Assembly: GCA_002068775.1 (NCBI GenBank)
Contig: MWAX01000137.1
Span: 1-13,194 of the forward strand
Length of the DNA: 13,194 bases
Source: Actinobacteria bacterium ADurb.Bin346
GTDB lineage: Bacteria; Actinomycetota; Humimicrobiia; Humimicrobiales; Humimicrobiaceae
Direction: 5' to 3'
Below, in pieces: positions 6,251 to 13,138 of this stretch. The notes under the pieces were generated by a model that saw nothing but the letters and a program-made list of their open reading frames with translations, had not been told where the DNA came from and did no database searches. How positions within the stretch are numbered: the first letter of the stretch is position 1; each line of letters begins with the position of its first letter. A program made the translations under genes and the position numbers.

Positions 6251-7242
6251 ATCATCATTCCTTTTATAAGTTTGTATATATACGACAGAAGCATCGATAT
6301 TGCTGCTGTTATTGGAATTGTAAAAAAAAGCACAAAGAGAATCCTGTTTATGACATGCCATCTTACTTTGTTTACTCTTTCAGATGCTCCCGAGCCGACC
6401 AGCGATGAAGACAATATATGAGTAGAGCTTATAGGTCCGCCTAAAAGGTTTGAAGCTATTATTACTGCAGAAGATGCAGCAAGTGAGGCAAATCCGTTTA
6501 CAGGCCTGATGTTATATATTTTCTCCCCGACTGTTTTTATTATTCTTCTGCCCCCTAAAAGGGAGCCTGCTGCTGCAGCTACAGCGTTTGAAGCAAGCAT
6601 CCAGAAAGAAATATTAAAATTTTTATAAAATCCTGAAATAAAAAATACCATTGCCATAAGAGCTGTGGTTCTCTGCGCATTATTTGCCCCACTCCCCACA
6701 GAAAGCAAAAGCGAAAGAGGGATCTGGCTTATGCGAAGGTAATTATTTGCTTTTGGTTTTGAATTTTTTAAAGCAAAATTTGTAATTTCTGTAATTACAT
6801 AACCTGCTATAAAACCTACTGCCGGACTTAAGAGTAAAAACAGGATAACTTTATAAAGTCCGGGAAGTATTAAAGAAGAAAAGCCATTTAAAACTATAGT
6901 TGCGCCTAAGAGCGCGCCTATTAATGTGTGTGAAGAAGAGGATGGTATTCCGAAATACCATGTGACAGTATTCCATATTACTGCTGCAATCAGCGCAAAA
7001 AAGATGGTCTCAAGTTTGAATGTTTTTATCTCAAACAGGCCTTCACCTATTGTTTTAGCAACAAATGTACCAAAAACAAGCGGTCCGATAAGATTACCGG
7101 TTGAGGCAATAATAAGAGCGGCTTTAAAATTTGCTGCTCTTGAAGATATCAGTGGCGCAACTACTGCAGCACTGCCATTAAAGCCGCTTAAAAAGGCAAA
7201 AGTAAATATAAGTATTATGACAATTATCAGAAAGACCATCAT
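6247..7242 (-). CDS. Divergent PiT-family (PHO4) anion transporter
   Basis: This 331-residue membrane protein has about ten hydrophobic segments. PiT landmarks are visible: FGIPSSSSHTLIGALLG at 97-113, GANNAQRT at 185-192 and GGPISSTH at 268-275. PiT proteins carry phosphate (some carry sulfate) with a cation, using two inverted GANDVANA-type signatures. Here the first reads GFNGSAAVVAPLISSRA (20-36), with Gly for Asp and Ala for the second Asn, and the second reads GANN instead of GAND. Both hallmark aspartates are missing, so ion coupling or substrate may differ. The DUF47 partner overlaps its 3' end. Two adjacent ATGs (7242 and 7239) could each start the gene; neither has a good ribosome binding site. 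Confidence 0.88.
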   Translation of the reverse strand: MMVFLIIVIILIFTFAFLSGFNGSAAVVAPLISSRAANFKAALIIASTGNLIGPLVFGTFVAKTIGEGLFEIKTFKLETIFFALIAAVIWNTVTWYFGIPSSSSHTLIGALLGATIVLNGFSSLILPGLYKVILFLLLSPAVGFIAGYVITEITNFALKNSKPKANNYLRISQIPLSLLLSVGSGANNAQRTTALMAMVFFISGFYKNFNISFWMLASNAVAAAAGSLLGGRRIIKTVGEKIYNIRPVNGFASLAASSAVIIASNLLGGPISSTHILSSSLVGSGASERVNKVRWHVINRILFVLFFTIPITAAISMLLSYIYKLIKGMMI

Positions 7243-7509
7243 AAAAAAGATATTTTAATTTTTAAATTTAAACCATTTATATAAAATTACATTGCAATAA
7301 GTTAAAATAACTTTACTTATCATTATCTGCAAGACTTGCAGTATTTTCAGTTAAAAACATAAAATTAATAATATAAAAAAATAATAGCACAATGATTATA
7401 ATTTCAAAGCATAAAAACAATATGCAAAAGCAGAATCCGGTAAATATCTAAAAATTAAAACCTGGTGTTTTATGATGCATGAAATTTAATAAAGTATTAC
7501 AATTTTTAA
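7243..7509. other. Divergent intergenic region between the PiT and TauE operons
   Basis: This 267-bp, very AT-rich stretch must hold the promoters of both divergent operons. An inverted repeat, AAGTTA (7299-7304) and TAACTT (7308-7313) around AAA, lies about 57 bp before the PiT start. On the minus strand TTAACT and TATAAA occur at an 18-bp spacing near it and could be a weak promoter. No convincing promoter or ribosome binding site was found for the plus-strand gene, and no small ORF or RNA structure stood out. Confidence 0.4.
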
Positions 7510-8352
7510 ATGAATTTAAACACAGCATTGCTTATATTCTTATCGGCCATAATCGGGTTTTTGGGCTCTCTTACCGGTTTAGGTGGGGCAAGTATTCTTA
7601 TTCCAATACTTGTGTTTTTTGGCATACCCATAAAAGAAGCAATTGCAGCAGGAATGATTGCAATTATCGGAAGCTCAAGCGGGTCAGCGCTTTCATATGT
7701 TAGAAATCAGATGGCAAATATTCGGCTTGCAATGTTTCTTGAAATCTTTACTGTAATTGGGGGAATTGTGGGGGCAACACTTACGGTAATGATCAGCCCT
7801 GTTTATCTTTATTTCTTTTTTGCCGTATTTCTGGCTACTTCTTTTATTAAAACAAAATCCAGCACCCGGGATATTACAGATGTCGAAGATAAAAGAGATT
7901 TATTAACAAGATGGCTTTCCTGCGAAGGGACGTATTATGATAAGTCCTGTGACAAAAAAATAAAGTATTATCCTAAAAATACCCTGCTGGGCGGTGCAGG
8001 GATGTTTATAGCTGGCCTTGCAGCAGGAATGCTGGGTATCGGTGCCGGCGCATTTAAAACAACGGTTCATGAAAACATATTAAAGATGCCAACAAAGGTA
8101 TCAAGCGCAACAAGTAATTTTATTATTGGCATGACTGCCCTCGGCGGTGCAAGTGTTTATCTTTTTTCAGGTCTTTTAAATTTATCTTTGATGGCGCCAA
8201 TAGCCATCGGCACAACAATTGGAGCTATTATTGGTGGAAGGATTTTAAACAGGATAAAAGATAAATACTTAAAAATATTATTTCTGATAATTGTAAGCGC
8301 TCTTATAATCCAGATGCTATACAAAGGAATTGCATTGATATGGAGCCTTTAA
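7510..8352 (+). CDS. TauE/SafE-family membrane exporter (sulfite/sulfonate type)
   Basis: This 280-residue protein has two hydrophobic halves joined by a hydrophilic loop (about residues 115-157) with two cysteines (C138, C147). Each half opens with the family's glycine-rich motif: LTGLGGASILIPIL at 21-34 and MLGIGAGAFKTTV at 174-186. The family, formerly DUF81, exports small sulfur-containing anions such as sulfite, sulfoacetate or organosulfonates; the substrate here is unknown. A stop codon directly precedes ATG 7510, and the next methionine is at residue 49 inside the first half, so this start is nearly forced despite no visible Shine-Dalgarno sequence. The DUF1634 gene overlaps its end by 13 nt, a common family pairing. 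Confidence 0.92.
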   Translation: MNLNTALLIFLSAIIGFLGSLTGLGGASILIPILVFFGIPIKEAIAAGMIAIIGSSSGSALSYVRNQMANIRLAMFLEIFTVIGGIVGATLTVMISPVYLYFFFAVFLATSFIKTKSSTRDITDVEDKRDLLTRWLSCEGTYYDKSCDKKIKYYPKNTLLGGAGMFIAGLAAGMLGIGAGAFKTTVHENILKMPTKVSSATSNFIIGMTALGGASVYLFSGLLNLSLMAPIAIGTTIGAIIGGRILNRIKDKYLKILFLIIVSALIIQMLYKGIALIWSL

Positions 8353-8726
8353 ATAAGAATAATTCAAAAATTGAGGTCATCTTAAGTTGTATTTTAATTA
8401 CTGGAGTGGCTGCAAGTCTGCTGTTAATGGCAGCGGGTATGATATTGCTTTACCTTGAATCTGGAAGTTTTAATATTTCTCGGGAGCCCTCTATGTTTAT
8501 TCAGGGTAATAATTTTTTCAACTTCATTTTAGACATATTTAAAGGCAGGGGACCCGAAAATACTGCTTTACTGCTTTTAACAATTGGAACAATAATTTTA
8601 ATGCTCACGCCATTTATTAGAGTTGTTGCTTCGCTTATTTACTTTATCTGGATTAGAGATAAAAAATATATTTTCATAACACTTGTTGTATTGATTATTC
8701 TTATTATCACTTTGTCTTTACATTAA
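8340..8726 (+). CDS. DUF1634 membrane protein, partner of TauE/SafE
   Basis: The 128-residue protein has three predicted membrane segments, at about 12-39, 74-102 and 110-127. The DUF1634 pattern is clear near the C-terminus: TPFIRVVASLIYFIWIRDKK, followed by a hydrophobic segment ending in TLSLH. DUF1634 genes are frequently found directly behind TauE/SafE-type genes and are presumed to form part of the same exporter. Here the start overlaps the TauE gene by 13 nt, with AAAGGA 11 bases upstream, so coupled translation is likely. The gene ends 17 bp from the convergent kinase-like gene, leaving no room for a separate terminator. Molecular function is unknown. Confidence 0.88.
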   Translation: MEPLNKNNSKIEVILSCILITGVAASLLLMAAGMILLYLESGSFNISREPSMFIQGNNFFNFILDIFKGRGPENTALLLLTIGTIILMLTPFIRVVASLIYFIWIRDKKYIFITLVVLIILIITLSLH

Positions 8727-8743
8727 CTGCAGAAAAACTTAAT

Positions 8744-9538
8744 TTAATAATCAGAGTATTGCTTTTGTGAAATTTTTCTCCTCGACGCCATTTCTTCAAG
8801 TTCCATTTCTATCTCTGTTTCTAAATCGCTGCTGTTAACCTTTAATTCTTCGACAATGTATTTTTTAACATATCCGGAAAGCTTTATTTTCCACTCTGTA
8901 AACATCGGATCATAAGTCAATATGAATGCTATAAGCTTTCCGAGGTCCTTTTCTATGCATCCTTTCCCCCAGTCCTCAAAATCAAGCCTGTATATTTTTC
9001 CGGCATTCCACCCCCTGCTGCAGATAATAAAATTCCTTAAATTTATATCATTTAAAATACAGGATTTACCTGCCAGCTTTTTGGATTCAGCATGGAACTT
9101 TATTATCCAGTCAATGCAATTTTTAAAGGGGAGAAAGCTTGAAATATTTCCATTTGCCAGACTGCTTTTTTCATTCTCACTTCTTTCTGCATAATCAAGG
9201 AGTGTCTCTCCGCTGATAAAATATGTGATTATATGATCTTTGCCTTCGCAGAATAATTCCGGAACCAGTAAATTTTGATATTTTTTATTACTTTGCTGCA
9301 GCCTGCCAAGGGCATTTAGCATAAAGGTTTCCTTTTTCTTTCTTTCTGCGCCGGCAATGCCACTATATTGTTTAAAAACAAATAAAGAGCCATTGAGGGG
9401 TCCGTATTTATCTGTCTTGAAGAAACATCTTATTTTAAACAGATTATTTTTTTTGCTGTAAAGCTTTTCCTGGATCTCTATTTTAATTAAACCTTTTTTT
9501 TCCAGGAATTCTTCATCCAGTAAATTTATTATATCCAT
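8744..9538 (-). CDS. Small protein-kinase-like (PKL) fold protein
   Basis: The 264-residue protein has the core of a phosphotransferase of the APH/RIO/Bud32/LPS-kinase superfamily. A candidate ATP-binding lysine is K56 in FVFKQY, and E65 or E70 in the following helix is a likely partner. The catalytic loop is LNDINLRNF, with D164 and N169, and the metal-binding DFG equivalent is LDFEDW with D186. EKDLGKLIAFILTYDP follows, as in small kinases that end in an acid-rich helix. All three catalytic positions are present, so it may be active; the phosphate acceptor is unknown. It lies 17 bp behind mobB on the same strand, the last gene of the ECF-MobB operon. ATG 9538 has no clear ribosome binding site. 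Confidence 0.75.
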   Translation of the reverse strand: MDIINLLDEEFLEKKGLIKIEIQEKLYSKKNNLFKIRCFFKTDKYGPLNGSLFVFKQYSGIAGAERKKKETFMLNALGRLQQSNKKYQNLLVPELFCEGKDHIITYFISGETLLDYAERSENEKSSLANGNISSFLPFKNCIDWIIKFHAESKKLAGKSCILNDINLRNFIICSRGWNAGKIYRLDFEDWGKGCIEKDLGKLIAFILTYDPMFTEWKIKLSGYVKKYIVEELKVNSSDLETEIEMELEEMASRRKISQKQYSDY

Positions 9539-9555
9539 ATAAATGCCGGAAAGTA

Positions 9556-10314
9556 TTAATCAAATATTTTAATTGAGATTTTTGACGGTTTTTCGCACCC
9601 TTTAAGGTTTTTTACCAGGGCAAGAATGCTGTCCCTGAGTAATCCCTGCACAAACGGGACTATTGGTATTTCTTTTTCGTTCACTTTAAGAGTTATTGAT
9701 GCTTTGTGTAAAACACAATCCTCTCTTTCAGCCTTTCCTTTAAGTATTCGTGAGGACAGCTCCCTGCAGCTTGAGCCGCATGCGCTGCAGCAATCCGGCG
9801 GAAAATCAGGGAGCCTTTCAAACACTTCATCCTCAATAATGTCAATTAAGCCCCCTGCATCTTTTATGGCGTCTATTGCCCTGAGTCCTTTGTATTCCTG
9901 CATGCAGGATGCTGCCACCCCTGAGATCAGAAACACTCTTTTAAAATACTGCTCGTTTTTTTTATCCTCAATATCTTCCTTTGAATGGGCGCACAAAATT
10001 ATAGGGCAGCTGCTTTCAGTAACACCTTCCATTATCACATAATCATTTTTGTAAAATGCCAGTATATCTTCTATATCAAGGCTTTTGCCAAAAAGGATGT
10101 CCGTCTCTTTATAGCCTCTTGCTGTGACCGGGTCAGCGCCTGCCATTTTATGCCTGTAAGTGTTTGTGCCTTCCTGATCGATTGCAAATTTTTCATAATG
10201 GATCTCTTTTACAGAGCCTACGGAATATCCCCTTTTTTTTAACCCTTCTATGATCTTCTCAATCGTGGTTGTTTTTCCTGATTTGGATGTGCCGACTACT
10301 GATAATACTTTCAT
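9556..10314 (-). CDS. mobB: MobB-like molybdopterin-guanine dinucleotide biosynthesis GTPase with Cys-rich extension
   Basis: This 252-residue protein opens with a P-loop, VVGTSKSGKTTTIEKII (Walker A G8-T15), followed by the MobB pattern KRGYSVGSVKE and a DQEGTNTYRHKMAGAD segment that matches the family's substrate-side motif. EGVTES (96-101) lies at the usual EG(F/W)K position. MobB binds GTP and assists MobA in attaching GMP to molybdopterin. Classical MobB is about 170-175 residues; this one has an 80-residue extension containing C175, C176, C179, C183 and C200, possibly an Fe-S or zinc site, then a sheet-like segment ending IPIVPFVQGLLR. AAAGG five bases before ATG 10314 supports the start. 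The gene begins one base after the tiny frame upstream. Confidence 0.85.
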   Translation of the reverse strand: MKVLSVVGTSKSGKTTTIEKIIEGLKKRGYSVGSVKEIHYEKFAIDQEGTNTYRHKMAGADPVTARGYKETDILFGKSLDIEDILAFYKNDYVIMEGVTESSCPIILCAHSKEDIEDKKNEQYFKRVFLISGVAASCMQEYKGLRAIDAIKDAGGLIDIIEDEVFERLPDFPPDCCSACGSSCRELSSRILKGKAEREDCVLHKASITLKVNEKEIPIVPFVQGLLRDSILALVKNLKGCEKPSKISIKIFD

Positions 10315-10315
10315 T

Positions 10316-10441
10316 TCAACCTTTCTTATATAGCTGATACAGCCAGTTTATATATTTGTTTGCCTGTCGGGCATGATAACATGCTTCCTTGTATTTTAAG
10401 ATTCCTTTTCAGTTTAAACTTCCTGATATTTTTAATTTCAT
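10316..10441 (-). other. Tiny 41-codon frame with one in-frame TGA, between ecfT and mobB
   Basis: ATG 10441 lies four bases after the ecfT stop. The frame reads MKLKISGSLN, then TGA (10411-10409), then 30 more codons (KGILKYKEACYHARQANKYI and NWLYQLYKKG), and ends with TGA one base before the mobB ATG. The tight fit on both sides resembles an operon gene, and the second half looks like an amphipathic, Tyr/Lys-rich peptide. The internal TGA could be selenocysteine, a mutated sense codon, or the true end of a 10-residue peptide. No ATG, GTG or TTG exists after it. AT-rich non-coding DNA would stay open for 30 codons fairly often, so the coding claim is weak. No homologue is recognised. Confidence 0.3.
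10371..10384. repeat. Short perfect hairpin in the ecfT-mobB gap
   Basis: GCATG (10371-10375) pairs with CATGC (10380-10384) around a four-base loop. On the minus strand it starts 25 nt after the internal TGA of the tiny frame and has no T tract behind it, so it is not a simple terminator. It could stabilise or tune the operon mRNA. Confidence 0.45.
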
Positions 10442-10445
10442 GTTA

Positions 10446-11210
10446 TCAAATTATACCTGCCGGAAAATTAAAATAATAGAACATAACAAAAACAGCCGAT
10501 GTGAAAATTAATGTAAAGACCATAATAAAGTAATCTGCGGCTGAAAGTCTCAGCTTTAAAAAACTTGTCCTTTTTCTGTATGCCCTGAATGCTCTCATCT
10601 CCATTGCAATTGAAAGACCCCGCGCTTTTCTAATTGCTCCGGCAACAACAGGATTAAAAATATACAGGTAGACACGAATTCTTCGCTTTAAAGGTATTTT
10701 CTTTAAGTCCAGGCCTCTGAGCTGTATTGCAGTGAAAGTATCTTTTATTTCACTTCGAAGAAGGGGCAGAAATCTTATTGCCACCGAAACCATAAAAGCA
10801 ATATCATAAGGTATCTTAAGCTGCACAAGCCCCTGGACGACTTCTCTCGAATTTGAGGTCGAAATTATAGTCGCAGAAAAAACAATTACAGAAACCCTCA
10901 TAAGAAATTCTCCTCCTTTTAGAACGCCGCCTGCAGTTATCAGGGGGAAACCATTTATTGCAAGAAGTGCCTGGCCGCTTCTGCTGAAAATACTCTGGAG
11001 AATGACGATAATAAAAAAAAGGTACCACAGGTTTCTGGTGGTTTTAATTGCTTTCAGGATGTTTGCCCCAAAAAGTAAAGCTGCTGCAATGGATATAATT
11101 AAAATAAAAGAAAGCACGTAAATATGCTGTATGAATACGGCAATTGTTGAAAATCCAAGGACCACAGCAAGTTTTGACCTTATATCAGCTTCAATAGAAA
11201 ATTTACTCAT
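10446..11210 (-). CDS. ecfT: ECF transporter transmembrane component EcfT (CbiQ family)
   Basis: This 254-residue membrane protein has about five hydrophobic segments and a cytoplasmic region with the two coupling helices of EcfT. The first carries AIQLRGLD (161-168) and the second AMEMRAF (202-208), corresponding to the Ala-Arg-Gly motifs that dock on the two ATPases; the second reads M-R-A. SVAIRFLPLLRSEI (142-155) is also typical of the family. EcfT joins a substrate-binding S protein to two EcfA ATPases for vitamin or trace-metal uptake. The start ATG 11210 overlaps the ecfA end by 8 nt (ATGAGTAA), with GGGGGA upstream. No S component gene is visible within the window, so the substrate is unknown. 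Confidence 0.92.
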   Translation of the reverse strand: MSKFSIEADIRSKLAVVLGFSTIAVFIQHIYVLSFILIISIAAALLFGANILKAIKTTRNLWYLFFIIVILQSIFSRSGQALLAINGFPLITAGGVLKGGEFLMRVSVIVFSATIISTSNSREVVQGLVQLKIPYDIAFMVSVAIRFLPLLRSEIKDTFTAIQLRGLDLKKIPLKRRIRVYLYIFNPVVAGAIRKARGLSIAMEMRAFRAYRKRTSFLKLRLSAADYFIMVFTLIFTSAVFVMFYYFNFPAGII

Positions 11211-11856
11211 ATATCTTCCCCCCGCTGATTTTTAAGACTTTGCCCGAAAAGTTATTAATGAATTTATGGTCATGGCTTATTATCATTAATCCTTTCCCTG
11301 CGGCAAGAAGTTTTTCAATAAGGGCAGAAAGCATCTTTTTTCTTCCGATATCAAGCCCTGTGGTGGGCTCGTCAAGTATAAGGAATTGCGGTTCATTTAT
11401 CAGTATGCCGGCAATTGCCAGCCTCTGCTTTTCACCATAACTTAAATTGAATGTATTGCTGTTTCTTAAATCTGAGATGTTCAGAAAATCAAGCACTGTA
11501 TCTATTTTTTTGTTTATTTCGTTTTCTTCGATATTTTTAATGCGCATGACAAAACCAAGGTCGTCAATGACAGTGTTTGCAAATATCTGTACCTCAGGGT
11601 TCTGGAACAGGTATCCTATTTTACTTCCGACTTTTCCAAGGCTCATTGTTGAGATGTCCCTGCCCTCCAGCAGGACTTTACCGGATAATGGTTTTAATAT
11701 CCCCATGGCAAGTTTGCCGAGCGTGGTCTTGCCACTTCCGTTTGGACCGGTCACTGCAGTGAAGCTGTTTGAATCTATGGAAAGCTCCAGCTCACTTAAC
11801 AGGAGTTTTTGATGCTGATAATTAAAGGAGACATTTTCAAATTTTATAAAGCTCAT
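11203..11856 (-). CDS. ecfA: ECF transporter ATPase EcfA, second copy
   Basis: This 217-residue ABC ATPase has Walker A GPNGSGKTT (37-45), a Q-loop in LFQNPEVQIFANTVIDDLGF (the PEVQ-F pattern typical of ECF ATPases), the signature LSYGEKQR (138-145), Walker B FLILDEP (158-164) with the catalytic Glu, and the H-loop ISHD. It should be active. The frame stays open to a TTG at 11859, but ATG 11856 has AGAGAA upstream and is preferred. The gene overlaps the preceding ATPase gene by 20 nt and ecfT by 8 nt, so the three subunits are translated as a coupled unit. The two ATPases are paralogues and are expected to form a heterodimer that powers the transporter. Confidence 0.93.
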   Translation of the reverse strand: MSFIKFENVSFNYQHQKLLLSELELSIDSNSFTAVTGPNGSGKTTLGKLAMGILKPLSGKVLLEGRDISTMSLGKVGSKIGYLFQNPEVQIFANTVIDDLGFVMRIKNIEENEINKKIDTVLDFLNISDLRNSNTFNLSYGEKQRLAIAGILINEPQFLILDEPTTGLDIGRKKMLSALIEKLLAAGKGLMIISHDHKFINNFSGKVLKISGGKIYE

Positions 11857-12550
11857 CAAATTCTCTTTTGTTTGTTATATTTATTGCTTCCAGTTTTCCG
11901 CTTTTAAGAAAAAAAATATCATCAGCTATTGCAAGATTATCAGGGTCATGCTCTACAAGGACCACAGATTTGCCAAGGGTTTTTAACTGCAGCATGACAT
12001 TTTTTACTCTTTCCTTGCCGTCCGCGTCTATCTGGGCAAGGCTTTCATCAAAAATCAGCAAATCGGGATCCATGGCAAGTACTGATGCTATTGCAATAAG
12101 CTGTTTTTCTCCTCCTGAAAGATTTTCAGGATGCTCAAACCTGTGTTTTTCCATATTTACAAGCTTAAGGCATATTTCTATCCTTTGAGCGATTTCTTCC
12201 CGGTCAAGGCAAAGATTTTCAGGGCCGAATGCTATTTCATCTTCAACCGTTGGTGAAAAAAGCTGCGTATCAGGATCCTGAAATATTATTCCGATTGATC
12301 TTGCAATCCTGGAAAGCTCCATTTTATGTAAAGGATTGCCAAATAAAAGAATTTCACCATCGAGATGGCCGTGATAAATGTGAGGTATTATTCCACACAT
12401 GCAATAACACAGTGTGGTCTTGCCGCAACCGCTCAAGCCGAGTATGGCAGTGATTTTACCGGCAGCCAGCTCAAGATTTATGCCGTCAAGTATATTTTTT
12501 TGTGCTTCTTCATATTTGAATCGCAGGTCCGATATCTTAATGGGATGCAT
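11837..12550 (-). CDS. ecfA: ECF transporter ATPase EcfA, first copy
   Basis: This 237-residue ABC ATPase has Walker A GLSGCGKTT (38-46), a Q-loop at Q91 in FQDPDTQLFSPTVEDEIAFG, the signature LSGGEKQ (144-150), Walker B LLIFDE (164-169) with E169, and H201 in VEHD. All catalytic positions are intact. It is the first of the two ECF ATPases in transcription order and begins 17 bp behind the membrane-anchored molybdopterin-fold-like gene. The start ATG 12550 has no obvious Shine-Dalgarno sequence, which suggests expression depends on the upstream reading frame. The PDTQLF pattern in the Q-loop region and the ecfT gene downstream distinguish it from ordinary ABC importers. Confidence 0.93.
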   Translation of the reverse strand: MHPIKISDLRFKYEEAQKNILDGINLELAAGKITAILGLSGCGKTTLCYCMCGIIPHIYHGHLDGEILLFGNPLHKMELSRIARSIGIIFQDPDTQLFSPTVEDEIAFGPENLCLDREEIAQRIEICLKLVNMEKHRFEHPENLSGGEKQLIAIASVLAMDPDLLIFDESLAQIDADGKERVKNVMLQLKTLGKSVVLVEHDPDNLAIADDIFFLKSGKLEAINITNKREFDELYKI

Positions 12551-12567
12551 TTTTACTTATTGAAAGA

Positions 12568-13098
12568 CTATTCTTTTGACAGTTCTATTTCCACTACAAA
12601 TTTGCACCAGCGCATGCTGAACTGGTCTTTTCTTACAATAATCTGGTAGGGACCCCTGCCGCCTGAGCTTTTGGTTCCAAGGTCCTTTCCGTCTTCTTTG
12701 TAAGCAATATAAATATTATCATCATCAGCAACTTCCTCTTTTTTAAAAGCAACTACATAGCCGTCTATTGCTTTGACTGTTAGCATTGCATAATCATCAA
12801 TGTTTATTCCTGATTTCTGAAGGACATTCTTTAAAAGAACACCTGTATAATAATGTTTTTTTGGCTCTGAATCACTGGTGTCCATAATTGCGCTGAAGTC
12901 TTCTTCTCCTGCACTGCTTATGAAAGCCAGGTCTACTTTTTTGATTTCAATGCCCTCAGATTTAATGCTTATCGTTTTACTTTCCTCCAGGTTTTTTTTC
13001 TCCAGGATATTTCCTGCATTCAGGAATGCAAAAACACCCACAACTATTAACAGTATAGCCAATACAATAGAAATTATAATGATATTCTTTTTTTTCAT
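12568..13098 (-). CDS. Membrane-anchored protein resembling part of the oxidoreductase molybdopterin-binding domain
   Basis: The 176-residue protein starts with MKKK and one hydrophobic helix (5-28), giving a signal anchor with the remainder outside the membrane. The rest resembles the sulfite-oxidase-type domain: YYTGVLLKNVLQKSGI (83-98), TVKAIDGYVVAFKKEEV (107-123), and a C-terminal GGRGPYQIIV...RWCKFVVEIEL that matches the usual G-P-x-R-L-V-x-P...W-V-K-x-I-E ending. The position where enzymes have the molybdenum-ligand cysteine reads ISSAGEED (60-67), without Cys. It may therefore bind a ligand but lack classic catalysis. AGAAGG six bases before ATG 13098 supports the start. It leads the ECF genes, so a role in capture or sensing of the transported compound is possible. 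Confidence 0.6.
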   Translation of the reverse strand: MKKKNIIIISIVLAILLIVVGVFAFLNAGNILEKKNLEESKTISIKSEGIEIKKVDLAFISSAGEEDFSAIMDTSDSEPKKHYYTGVLLKNVLQKSGINIDDYAMLTVKAIDGYVVAFKKEEVADDDNIYIAYKEDGKDLGTKSSGGRGPYQIIVRKDQFSMRWCKFVVEIELSKE

Positions 13099-13138
13099 AA
13101 TCGCCTTCTAACTTTATGTACAAATCCTTAATACAGTT

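Noticed and set aside
6251..6361. N-terminal 37-codon extension of the DUF47 frame
   Set aside because: It lies inside the PiT gene, encodes a low-complexity stretch unlike DUF47, and the 6250 start has a ribosome binding site and an ATGA overlap.
10371..10411. Bacterial SECIS element behind the in-frame TGA
   Set aside because: The hairpin starts 25 nt after the TGA with only a 5-bp stem and a TTAT loop. It lacks the usual spacing and apical GU/bulged-U pattern, so selenocysteine is not claimed.
11857..11859. TTG start for the second EcfA gene
   Set aside because: An ATG follows directly with suitable AGAGAA spacing; the TTG adds only one residue.
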